The position numbers and the translations under genes are program-made. Below, piece by piece: positions 8,977-21,250 of a DNA stretch of 64,000 nt. Numbering within the stretch: position 1 is the stretch's first letter; each line of letters begins with the position of its first letter. The stretch is from contig OZ244919.1 of NCBI GenBank assembly GCA_965221845.1, positions 2,356,001-2,420,000 of the forward strand, given 5' to 3'. The DNA comes from JAJEFO01 sp965221845. GTDB lineage: Bacteria; Pseudomonadota; Alphaproteobacteria; Rhodobacterales; Rhodobacteraceae. Below the pieces are notes generated by a model. The model was not told where the DNA came from. It searched no databases and worked only from the letters and a program-made list of their open reading frames with translations.

Positions 8977-9789
8977 TCACCTGAGGCCGAGCACGTCCAG
9001 CATGTCGTAGCCGCCGGGCGCGCGGCCGAGGCCCCAGACGGCCGCCTTGAGCGCTCCCCGGGAATAGATCCGGCGGTCGGTCGCAAGGTGGCGAAGCACG
9101 ATGCGCTCGCCGTCGGCGGCAAATGTCACGTCGTGTTCGCCAACGACGTCGCCGCCCCGCAATGCCGCGAAGCCGATGCTCCCCCGCTGCCGGGCGCCCG
9201 TCATGCCGTCGCGGCCCCGATCGGCGACGCTGTCCAGGGACACGCCGCGGCCTTCCGCAGCAGCCTCGCCCAGCATGAGCGCCGTGCCTGACGGCGCATC
9301 CACCTTGTGCCTGTGATGCGCCTCGACAATCTCGATGTCGAAATCCTCGTCGAGCGCCGCCGCCACCTTGCGCGTCAGCTGCACCAGAAGATTGACGCCA
9401 AGGCTCATGTTGCCTGCCCGAACGACTGTTGCGTGGCGTGCGGCCGCGTCGATCCGCCTCAGGTCGTCTTCCGAAAGGCCGGTCGTGCCGATCACGTGCA
9501 CGCACCTGGCCTGCGCCGCCAGTTCGGAATTGGCGACCGTCGCCTCAGGCGTCGTGAAGTCAATCACCGCCCGGGCCTTGACGACCGCCTCGATCGGGTC
9601 GTCGGTGACGGTCACGCCGAGCGCGGCCCTTCCCATGACCTTCCCGACATCCGCCCCGATCCAGTCATGGCCGGGCCGTTCGACGGCCCCGGCCAGGCGC
9701 ACCTCGCCCGAGCCCAGCACCTCTTCCACGAGCATCCGGCCCATCCGGCCCGACGCGCCGGCAATGACAACGCCCGGCAGCTCCGTCAT
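8977..9789 (-). CDS. dapB: 4-hydroxy-tetrahydrodipicolinate reductase DapB
   Basis: A 270-residue enzyme of the diaminopimelate/lysine pathway that reduces 4-hydroxy-tetrahydrodipicolinate with NAD(P)H. The N-terminal Rossmann motif is GASGRMGR, and the family signature HHRHKVDAPSGTA carries the catalytic His and Lys. DFTTPEA and GTTGLSEDD are also typical. It starts at ATG 9789 on the minus strand and is divergent from rbfA with 65 bp between the starts, so both promoters lie in 9790-9854. This dapB/rbfA neighbourhood is familiar from Rhodobacteraceae. The product feeds cell-wall DAP and lysine synthesis. Confidence 0.97.
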   Translation of the reverse strand: MTELPGVVIAGASGRMGRMLVEEVLGSGEVRLAGAVERPGHDWIGADVGKVMGRAALGVTVTDDPIEAVVKARAVIDFTTPEATVANSELAAQARCVHVIGTTGLSEDDLRRIDAAARHATVVRAGNMSLGVNLLVQLTRKVAAALDEDFDIEIVEAHHRHKVDAPSGTALMLGEAAAEGRGVSLDSVADRGRDGMTGARQRGSIGFAALRGGDVVGEHDVTFAADGERIVLRHLATDRRIYSRGALKAAVWGLGRAPGGYDMLDVLGLR

Positions 9790-9854
9790 TTTCGACCTCC
9801 CGTTCCCGGCTTCCCTACGCTTACGCGCTTGCCCATCGGGTCGCCAGCAATTAG

Positions 9855-10262
9855 ATGCGCGACATGTCGCGTTCGCGCCTTCATGACGGCCCGGGACCCT
9901 CCCAGCGTCAGCTTCGCGTCGCGGAACTGATCCGGCGCCGTCTCTCGGACGTGCTGATCCAGGGCGATGTCCATGACCCGGAACTCAATGCCATGTCGAT
10001 CACCGTCGGCGAGGTCACCTGCTCTTCCGATCTCAGGGTCGCGACCGCCTACATACTGCCCTTGGGCGGAAGCAACCGGGACGAGGCGCTGGACGCCCTT
10101 CGCCGCAATCGCTCCGACATCAGGCGCATCGTCGGCGGGGGCCTGCAGCTCAAGTTCTCGCCGGAAATCCGGTTCCGGATCGACGAGACCTTCGACCGCC
10201 TCGACGACACCATTGCGATGTTCGCCAATGAAAACGTTCGCCGCGATCTTGACTCTGGCTAG
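9855..10262 (+). CDS. rbfA: Ribosome-binding factor A
   Basis: 135 residues, a single KH-type RbfA domain. Family marks are QLRVAELIRRRLSDVL in the first helix, DPELNAMSITVGEVTCSSDLRVATAY in segments around residues 40-65, and a C-terminal EIRFRIDETFDRLDDTIAMF. RbfA binds the 30S subunit during late 16S rRNA maturation and cold adaptation. ATG 9855 or ATG 9864 could be used. The gene overlaps the next one by 35 bp, which suggests coupled translation. It opens the rbfA-glycosidase-truB-rpsO-pnp block. Confidence 0.93.
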   Translation: MRDMSRSRLHDGPGPSQRQLRVAELIRRRLSDVLIQGDVHDPELNAMSITVGEVTCSSDLRVATAYILPLGGSNRDEALDALRRNRSDIRRIVGGGLQLKFSPEIRFRIDETFDRLDDTIAMFANENVRRDLDSG

Positions 10263-10959
10263 CGCCGCGCTCGGCACAGGCGCCCCGGCCGCCGACTGTC
10301 GGAACCTGGCTTTCGAGAGCGTGCCGTTCACAGCCTGCGAGATCGACCTGGCGACAGAGGATGTCCGGCTGTTCCTGAACGACGCCAGCGGCAGGCCCTT
10401 CGGCGGCTTCGCGAGCATCGCGGCGCATGTCGGCGCCCAGGGCCGTCAACTGGCCTTCGCCATGAACGGCGGCATGTATCATCCGGACCGGACCCCGGTC
10501 GGCCTGTACGTCGAGGACGGGCTGGAAGTGACGCCGATCGTGACAGGCGCCGGACCGGGGAACTTCGGCCTCCTTCCGAACGGCGTTCTCTGCATCCGCG
10601 AGGGCGCTGCGGACATCGTGGAGTCGCGCAGATTCGCCGGATCCGGGGCTTCCTGCCGCTTTGCAACCCAGTCCGGCCCCATGCTGGTGATCGACGGTCT
10701 GCTTCATCCCCGCTTTCTCGCCGACTCCCCGTCCCGCCTGGTCCGCAACGGAATCGGGGTGACCGAAGACGGGCGCGTCGTGGCCGCGATCTCGGACCGG
10801 GCCGTCAACTTCCACCGCTTTGCGCGGCTGTTCCGCGACGTGCTCAAGACCCCTGACGCGCTCTTTCTGGACGGCAGGGTCTCGCGCCTGTACGCGCCGG
10901 CGCTCGGGCGCCACGACTTCGGCCTGCCCATGGGGCCGGTCCTCGGAGTCGTGCGATGA
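10228..10959 (+). CDS. Phosphodiester glycosidase family protein (DUF2233, NAGPA-like), exported
   Basis: About 243 residues with a signal peptide (MKTFAAILTLASAALGTGAPAA), so it is probably periplasmic. The DUF2233/NAGPA core is visible: AFAMNGGMYHPDRTPVGLYVEDG, then LPNGVLCI, FATQSGPMLVIDG, RNGIGVTEDGRVVAAIS and ALFLDGRVSRLYAP. The family hydrolyses sugar-phosphodiester bonds; the substrate in bacteria is generally unknown. Start ATG 10228 lies inside the end of rbfA and overlaps it by 35 bp. In related genomes this gene is followed directly by truB. Here a decayed transposase separates them. Confidence 0.87.
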   Translation: MKTFAAILTLASAALGTGAPAADCRNLAFESVPFTACEIDLATEDVRLFLNDASGRPFGGFASIAAHVGAQGRQLAFAMNGGMYHPDRTPVGLYVEDGLEVTPIVTGAGPGNFGLLPNGVLCIREGAADIVESRRFAGSGASCRFATQSGPMLVIDGLLHPRFLADSPSRLVRNGIGVTEDGRVVAAISDRAVNFHRFARLFRDVLKTPDALFLDGRVSRLYAPALGRHDFGLPMGPVLGVVR

Positions 10960-11169
10960 TCCCATGGCGGGGCGCGAGGCCGGCCGTCCGCGCTGGCATC
11001 GGCAGATCGGCATTTCCGCCGCCGCGGAACGCGGGCAGGCCGTCTTCGGCCACAGCAATTCCCGACAGGATTTCCTTTCGTTTGTTGTCAGCTGGTTGCG
11101 CGGCAGCCACGAATTTTCCTGTCACAGACCTTTCCCGCCGAATCGGCCTTGCCGCGGCCAGACAGGCAA

Positions 11170-12640
11170 AGGCCGGGCAGCAGATGTCCGGAGATTCCTT
11201 TCGCAGGCATCCGTCGATGCCAGGGCCGTGCTTCGCGCGGTGCGTGCATGCTTCGACCGCATCCCCGACCCGATCGACACGCGCGACTTCAGCCTTCCGG
11301 TAGGCCTGACGTCGGGGCTCGCGGTCTTCTCGCCCGGGATCCCGTCGCTTCTGCAGTCCGGCCGGCAGGTGCGGGGCGGCGAGGATCCGGTCCGGGCGCG
11401 GAACCTGCGCGCGCCGTTCGGCGTGGGGAAGGCGCCGTCGGACACGCGGATGCGCGAGCGGCTCGACGGGGCCGGCCCCCGCGGCCTCCGCCGCTGCGGT
11501 CCGGGGGCGTCCACGCCGCCCTGCAGCGCGGCAAGGCGCTCGAGGGCCGGACGGCGTCCGGCGGGCGTCTCCCGGTCGCGGCGGACGGGACCGGGCGCCG
11601 TTCCTCGCGCAAGGCCGTCCGCAGGCGCCGCTCGCGCCAGGACCCGCCGCGACGGGTCGAGGACCTCCTGCCGTCAGGCTCCGGGCGCGGCGACCGTCCG
11701 TCCCGACCACGCCGGGGCGTTCCCGCCGGCGCCGGAGCCGGTCCGGAACGAGGACGGCAGGAGGAGGAACGACTGCGAGCGGAACGCCTTGAGGCGGCTC
11801 CCGGAGGACCTCCGCCGGGAGCGTCCGCACACGGGAGGGCGGCCGGCGCCGGGGACGGGCCGGCGGCCGGCGGCCCGCACGTCATGCTGCGTGAGCGGAG
11901 AAGGGCTTCCGCCCGTCCCGGGCGCGAAGCCGGGCGACCACGGGCCGCCGTCCGGCTGGTTCGATGCCAGCGGGACGAAGGAGACATGGGAGAGGCGCGA
12001 CGGGAAGACCGGCATCGTGCACCGCTTCGAACGGGACCGCGGCCTGCCGGCCGACGACGCGAACTTCGGCCTGAAGACCGACATGCCCGGATGCGGGGAG
12101 ACCGGCACGAAAGGGAGGGTCCGGAGGTTCTCGCGGGCCGCCGACCTCCCGCCCGTCCGGGACGCGGCGTGTCCGTCATGCGGTGCGGCCGCCGCAGGCG
12201 GGCGACCGGGAACGAGACGTTCCAGGCACCGGGACGCGGGAGGGCTGCAGCTTCGGGCACGGCTCCGGCCATGGCGGGAACCGCCCATGGGGCGTCTTCA
12301 TGACGCTCGCCATGCCCGCCTTCCTGATCGACGCGGGTCGCGGCGGCACTGCTGCCCGCCGTTCGGACGGGCGCGGGAACGTCAGGAACGCATCCCCTGC
12401 CTCCGGGACCGGATGCGGGAACCGGCCGGGCTTTCGTCTTCCGGGACTGGAAGACCCTCTGCCGCGCGCTCGCGGGAGAGCCTGGCAAGGAGGACCATGC
12501 CGGCCCGTCCGTGCCGGGCCGTGTCCGCCCCGGCCACGCCCGGACGGCCCCGATCCCGCCCTTCGCCGGCAACGCCACGATCCCGGGCCGCCGCCCGGCC
12601 GCCGGTCGTGCGCACACGGAACCGCCGCCCGCCATGACCG
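11170..12640 (+). pseudogene. Decayed DDE-type transposase, frames alternate
   Basis: No single frame is coherent, but transposase-like blocks alternate between frames on the plus strand. In order: DTRDFSLPVGLTSGLAVF and GGEDPVRARNLRAPFGVGK (about 11280-11440), ALQRGKALEG and VAADGTG (about 11520-11590), APEPVRNEDG with NDCERNALRRLPEDLRRERPH (about 11720-11830), GAKPGDH, WFDASGTKETWE and HRFERDRGLPADDANF (about 11920-12070), GNETFQAP (about 12210), and FMTLAMPAFLID (about 12295-12330). This order fits one full-length transposase with several frameshifts. I do not assign a family name. The region is extremely GC-rich, and long open frames on both strands here are artefacts of that. It separates the glycosidase gene from truB. 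Confidence 0.65.
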
Positions 12641-12698
12641 CGCCTTCGCGCACCGACGGTCAGGCTGGCGGGAATTGCTGCTTCGGCCATCGCTTCCG

Positions 12699-12727
12699 TT
12701 GACAGCCGCGCCCGGTCGGGGCTAGCA
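12699..12727 (+). promoter_or_regulatory. Candidate sigma-70-type promoter for truB
   Basis: TTGACA at 12699-12704, a 17-bp spacer, then CTAGCA at 12722-12727 as a weak -10. The predicted start is about 20 nt before ATG 12754. It is the only good -35 in the gap after the transposase relic, so truB may have acquired its own promoter after being separated from rbfA. Confidence 0.4.
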
Positions 12728-12753
12728 CCGCGCCTTCTCGGAAAGGAACCCGG

Positions 12754-13659
12754 ATGGCGAGGCGGAGGAAAGGGCGCGACATCTCCGGATGGCTTCTGGT
12801 GGACAAGTCGCCGGGGCCCACGTCGGCGACCGTGGCCAACCGGATCCGGCGGGCGCTTGATGCGAGAAAGGCCGGACACGCCGGCACGCTGGATCCGGCG
12901 GCCTCGGGCCTGCTTGCCGTGGCGCTCGGCGAGGCCACGAAGACCGTTTCCCTCGTGACCGACGCGCCCAAGGCCTACGCTTTCACGATACGCCTTGGAC
13001 AGGCGACCGACACGGATGACGCTGACGGCGAGGTCATCGCCACCTCTGACGTGCGGCCGGAAGACGGCGCCATCCAGGCCGCGCTGGCGACGTTTGAAGG
13101 TCACGTGGACCAGGTTCCGCCCGCGTATTCGGCGATCAGGGTTGACGGGATCCGCGCCTATGACCGGGCCAGGGCCGGCGAGGACGTGCAGGTCGCGCCG
13201 CGGCCCGTGCATGTCGAGAGCCTCAGCCTCGTCGACCGGCCGGACCCTGACCATGTCACGCTCGAAATGGTTTGCGGCAAGGGAGCCTACGTGCGCTCCG
13301 TCGCGCGCGATCTCGGCCGCGCGCTTGGCACCGAGGCTCACGTCGTGCGGCTGCGCCGCACATGGTCCGGACCCTTCCATGCCGACCGCGCCGTCGCGCT
13401 CGACAGAATCGAGGCGCTGGCCGGAACCCCGGAGATCGACGGGCTGGTCCTCCCGATCGCGGCCGGCCTTGCCCGTCTCGCGCAAGTTCGGGTCCCGGAC
13501 GAAGAGCTCAGCCGCATCCGCAACGGCAATCCCGGCATGGTCGTCGCCACGGACGCCGCATTCGGGGAAAGGTGCTGGGCGGAGCACCGGGGAAAGCCGG
13601 TTGCCATCGGAACCTACATGTCGGGCGAGTTTCATCCCGACCGGGTGTTCCGGTCGTGA
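12754..13659 (+). CDS. truB: tRNA pseudouridine(55) synthase TruB
   Basis: About 301 residues. TruB isomerises U55 in the T-loop of tRNAs and acts as a tRNA chaperone. The catalytic aspartate lies in GHAGTLDPAASG (Asp47). KSPGPTSATVANRIRR precedes it, and the central YSAIRVDGIRAYDRAR and GKGAYVRSVARDLGRAL motifs are typical. The C-terminal segment after residue ~220 is the short domain seen in alphaproteobacterial TruB. ATG 12754 is preceded by GAAAGGA. The stop overlaps the GTG start of the DUF1643 gene (GTGA), so the two were coupled. Confidence 0.97.
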   Translation: MARRRKGRDISGWLLVDKSPGPTSATVANRIRRALDARKAGHAGTLDPAASGLLAVALGEATKTVSLVTDAPKAYAFTIRLGQATDTDDADGEVIATSDVRPEDGAIQAALATFEGHVDQVPPAYSAIRVDGIRAYDRARAGEDVQVAPRPVHVESLSLVDRPDPDHVTLEMVCGKGAYVRSVARDLGRALGTEAHVVRLRRTWSGPFHADRAVALDRIEALAGTPEIDGLVLPIAAGLARLAQVRVPDEELSRIRNGNPGMVVATDAAFGERCWAEHRGKPVAIGTYMSGEFHPDRVFRS

Positions 13660-14239
13660 GTCTCGTGACGCGAAGCCACGACGACGGGCAGCGAACCAGC
13701 CAGGCGGTCTATTCGGCGTGCGGCAGGTGCCGCTATTCGCTGACGTGCATCTGGGACCGCGACGGTCGCCGGCTCCTCTACATCATGCTGAATCCCTCGA
13801 AAGCGACCGAGCTTGCGGACGATCCGACGATCGCGCGCTGTGAACGGCGCGCCCGCACGCTCGGCTACGGCGGGTTCCGGGCCTGCAACCTGTTTGCCCT
13901 CCGAGAGAGACCGATCCGTCACGGCTCAAGCGCGCGCCAAGCCCTGAAGGACCGGACAACGGGGGGCAGATTCTTGCAGCCATTGGCTGGGCTGACGACA
14001 TCCTCTGCGCCTGGGGCGTTCACGGCGCGCATCGCGGCCGGGGGCAATCGGCGCTCGAACTCGCCCTCGCCTCGCCGAAACCCGTCCTCGCCCTTGGCGT
14101 GACCGTCTCGGGACATCCGCGACACCCCCTCTATGTCCCCTACCGGACGCGGCCCCGGCCGTGGCGGGCGCACGGCGGCCGAAGGTCCGGACCTCGAGGA
14201 ACATGGAACCCTCGCAAGACGAAGGGACGGCTGCCATGA
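13656..14239 (+). pseudogene. DUF1643 family protein, frameshifted
   Basis: The N-terminal ~85 codons from GTG 13656 give the DUF1643 core: YSLTCIWDRDGRRLLYIMLNPS in segments, then ADDPTIARCERRARTLGYGGFRACNLFALRE. At a GA dinucleotide repeat (about 13905-13912) the frame is lost. Removing two bases joins it to TDPSRLKRAPSPEGPDNGGQ and AAIGWADDILCAWGVHG, SALELALASPKPVLALGV, GHPRHPLYVPYR in the third frame, ending at TGA 14239. The function of DUF1643 is not known. The gene sits between truB and rpsO, its usual place in this family. The lesion could be a real 2-bp insertion or a sequencing error. The C-terminus also runs ~25 residues past the usual end. Confidence 0.75.
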
Positions 14240-14381
14240 GCCTGCGGCGGGTTCGCGACCGTTGCGCGCAGAAGGCCCCTTTTCTTCGGCCATGGCATCG
14301 CCTATACGCGCGCATCCGAACTCCGCGGGCCCTGCTGGGCGGCATCCCGGCTCGTGCCATGACCCCAATGGGAGAATCCCG

Positions 14382-14651
14382 ATGTCGATCACTGCCGAGG
14401 AAAAGGCCCGTGTCATCAAGGAATACGGCGCGAAGGAGGGCGACACCGGATCGCCCGAGGTTCAGGTCGCCATCATGTCCTCCCGGATCACGACGCTGAC
14501 CGAGCACTTCAAGACCCACAAGAAGGACAACCATTCGCGTCGCGGCCTCCTGAAGCTCGTCGCCCAGCGCCGAAAGCTTCTCGATTACGTGAAGAACAGG
14601 GACGCGCCGCGCTATCAGGACCTCATCCAGCGGCTTGGCCTTCGCCGCTGA
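14382..14651 (+). CDS. rpsO: 30S ribosomal protein S15
   Basis: 89 residues, the exact family length. Recognisable marks are VIKEYGAKEGDTGSPEVQVA, the loop HKKDNHSRRGLLKLVAQRRK, and the C-terminal YVKNRDAPRYQDLIQRLGLRR in overlapping segments. S15 is a primary 16S rRNA binder (central domain, h20-h22) needed early in 30S assembly. ATG 14382 follows GGGAGAATCCCG. rpsO precedes pnp as in most proteobacteria, but the gap here (about 800 bp) is unusually long. Confidence 0.97.
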   Translation: MSITAEEKARVIKEYGAKEGDTGSPEVQVAIMSSRITTLTEHFKTHKKDNHSRRGLLKLVAQRRKLLDYVKNRDAPRYQDLIQRLGLRR

Positions 14652-15412
14652 CGCAGGCTGCAGCCCGGAAGCGGCGACATCGGCAGGCACGCCGCGCCGC
14701 CTGTCCGGGCCGGCGAGCCGCCTGCATGCATGTTCATGATCGCCCGGCAGTCCGGAACGACGATCGACCCCGTCAGTGGCGTACAACCCGGACTGACCGG
14801 GGATCCTCCATCCCGCCCCATCGGAAATCGCTTCCTCGACGCGCTGGATCTCCACGGACGGCCATGCCCGAACGAAGAGGCCGCCAAGCCCGCTTGAGCA
14901 TGGAGAGATCGAGGCCGGAGCCGTTCCCGGAGCGGCCCTCATGGGCCGCGACCCGCCTCGCGCCACTCCATCCGCGCCGGCGTGAAGCCCGGCCCTGCGC
15001 GTTGCGCGGCGTCGTCCAGGGCCTGCCCTTCCCCGTTTGCCGCCCGTTCATGTGCGCCGGGCGTACGTCCCGCAAGGGCGTCGCGGGGCCGGCGACGGCT
15101 GCTTGCCGGCCGCTGCCCGAGCATGCACCCCCCGGACACCGGCCCCGCAGGGAATGCCGCCATGCAGGCGGCGGGCCGGATCCGTCGGACATGGGCGTCA
15201 ACCCATTGAATCGATGAGGGTTTCGGCCTGACCCCGCCACGAGTTCCGGCCAGGTCCGCTTCCGTTGCAGGCCTCGTGCCCGCGAGGGCCCTGCGCGCCC
15301 TTTCCAATCTCCGGCAAGTGCTGTAAGGCGCGCGCATCCGAGACGTGACGCTCTGACCCCGGCGTGATGCGCTAAGGATTGGGGTCGGCGGCAATCGGGC
15401 CGCCAGTTCAAC
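14652..15412. other. Long rpsO-pnp spacer, no gene recognised
   Basis: In most proteobacteria rpsO and pnp are separated by a short spacer. Here about 760 bp intervene, very GC-rich and without a frame resembling a known protein. Its texture resembles the decayed transposase regions of this window, so an old insertion is plausible, but no transposase motif could be identified. Confidence 0.5.
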
Positions 15413-15438
15413 GGGACGGGAGGGGGCCTCCCGATCCC
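15413..15438 (+). promoter_or_regulatory. 5' leader hairpin of pnp
   Basis: A 7-bp perfect stem (CGGGAGG with CCTCCCG, GGG loop) extended by GGGA/TCCC around a single bulged A. It ends 15 nt before the pnp start codon. In enterobacteria a leader hairpin cut by RNase III mediates pnp autoregulation. Position and strength fit such a role here, which is inference. Confidence 0.5.
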
Positions 15439-15453
15439 ACACAGGGTACCGAA

Positions 15454-17583
<2,130 letters not shown>

Positions 17584-17653
17584 GCCGGCGAACGTCCCGC
17601 CGGCGCCGTCCGGAGCCTGGCGCCCCGCTCATGAGGGCGCGCCCCGGGCGCGC

Positions 17654-20071
<2,418 letters not shown>

Positions 20072-20099
20072 GCCGTGCATCCTCGCTGCCCCGGGACAA

Positions 20100-20128
20100 G
20101 ATATAGGCGTTCCGGGGCCCGCTGTCAC
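20100..20128 (-). promoter_or_regulatory. Promoter of gyrB
   Basis: On the minus strand GTGACA (20128-20123) and TATATC (20105-20100) are separated by exactly 17 bp. The predicted start leaves a leader of roughly 20 nt before the gyrB ATG. This is among the better sigma-70-type promoters visible in the window. Confidence 0.6.
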
Positions 20129-20296
20129 CACTTTGGCAATACATTTTGTGGCCTTGCGCATGTCGGCGCCCCGCTTGCGCGGCCCGCGCCGATCGACGGG
20201 CGCAGGGCCGCGCGGCCGCCACCCGCCGGGACACGTTCCACTTGCGGGGCGATCCGGCGGCGGCCGCGGCCGTTTCGTGAGCCTGCACCCGTTCAA

Positions 20297-20325
20297 TTGT
20301 CCAGGGGCGCGCAGTTGCGCTAGAA
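20297..20325 (+). promoter_or_regulatory. Candidate promoter of aroQ, nearly leaderless
   Basis: TTGTCC (20297-20302) and CTAGAA (20320-20325) are spaced by 17 bp. Transcription would begin at or next to the A of ATG 20332. No Shine-Dalgarno is seen between the -10 and the ATG, which supports a leaderless message. Confidence 0.35.
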
Positions 20326-20331
20326 GGGCGC

Positions 20332-20781
20332 ATGGGAAAGACGATCCTGATCCTGAACGGCCCGAACCTGAACCTGCTCGGGGAGCGGCAGCCCGGAATC
20401 TACGGGCGCGAAACGCTCGAGGACGTCGCCGGCCGCTGCGCCGAGGCAGCGGCGCCGTTCGGCCACAGGACCGAACTGCGCCAGTCGAATCACGAAGGCG
20501 AGCTTGTCGAGTGGGTTCATGAGGCCCGCAGCGGTTGCGCCGCCATCGTGATCAATCCCGGCGCCTATTCGCACACGTCCATCGCCATTCTGGACGCGCT
20601 CAACGCGTTCGACGGGCCGGTCGCGGAAGTGCATCTCTCGAACATCCATGCCCGCGAGGCGTTCCGGCACAGCTCGTACGTCTCGAGGCGCGCCGATGCG
20701 GTCATCGTCGGATGCGGGACGGCGGGCTACGGATTTGCCGTTCAGCGGATCTGCGCATGCCTGTCCGGAACTGCAACCTGA
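20332..20781 (+). CDS. aroQ: 3-dehydroquinate dehydratase, type II
   Basis: 149 residues, the type II dehydroquinase fold and length. The active-site loop is LNGPNLNLLGERQPGIYG with the catalytic Tyr and Arg. The substrate-binding NPGAYSHTSIAILDAL and the catalytic-His region EVHLSNIHAREAFRHSSY follow. It converts 3-dehydroquinate to 3-dehydroshikimate in the shikimate pathway. It is divergent from gyrB across about 260 bp that hold both candidate promoters. No partner gene follows on the same strand. Confidence 0.96.
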   Translation: MGKTILILNGPNLNLLGERQPGIYGRETLEDVAGRCAEAAAPFGHRTELRQSNHEGELVEWVHEARSGCAAIVINPGAYSHTSIAILDALNAFDGPVAEVHLSNIHAREAFRHSSYVSRRADAVIVGCGTAGYGFAVQRICACLSGTAT

Positions 20782-20920
20782 TCCGTCCGGGCGCCCGGCC
20801 GCCGGAACCGCCTTCGTGCCGCTGCCGTCCCGGCGGGACGTCGCACCGGCAAACGGTCCCGGATTAGCTTGGGGCACGCGCCGCGGCGCCGGCCTCCCGG
20901 CTTCGCCGCCCTGGCGGCCC

Positions 20921-21250
20921 TCAGGGCTGAACGTCCTCCCGCTCGACGAGCGCCCGAAGATCCGCCGCCTCGCGCCGCGAGTCCCTCAGGCCCTCCATGG
21001 CCGAGTTCAGCTCGGCCCGCACCTGGTTCATCTCGTTCCCGTGGTCGGCCTCGCGCTTCTCGAGCTCCTCCCGGGCGATGTCCCGTTCCAGCTCGGCCTC
21101 GTGCAGCGCCTGCGCCAGCGTCCCTGCCTCATGCGCGTCCGACATCGCCGACAGCGTGAGGCGCGCCACCAGCCAGCGCGTAAACCAGCCCGCCATGAAC
21201 GCCGCGAACAGCATGATCGCCGCGGCGGCAACGAACCCGCTTCCGCTCAT
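20921..21250 (-). CDS. Small membrane-anchored coiled-coil protein, unknown function
   Basis: 109 residues. A single N-terminal hydrophobic segment (FVAAAAIMLFAAFMAGWF) is followed by a basic patch and then a long Glu/Ala/Arg-rich helix (ALHEAELERDIAREELEKREAD) that should form a coiled coil. It begins with an ATGA overlap at the stop of the upstream OmpA-family gene, so the two are translationally coupled. The layout suggests an inner-membrane protein with a soluble coiled-coil arm that may work with the OmpA-family protein on the envelope. I do not recognise a named family. Confidence 0.65.
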   Translation of the reverse strand: MSGSGFVAAAAIMLFAAFMAGWFTRWLVARLTLSAMSDAHEAGTLAQALHEAELERDIAREELEKREADHGNEMNQVRAELNSAMEGLRDSRREAADLRALVEREDVQP

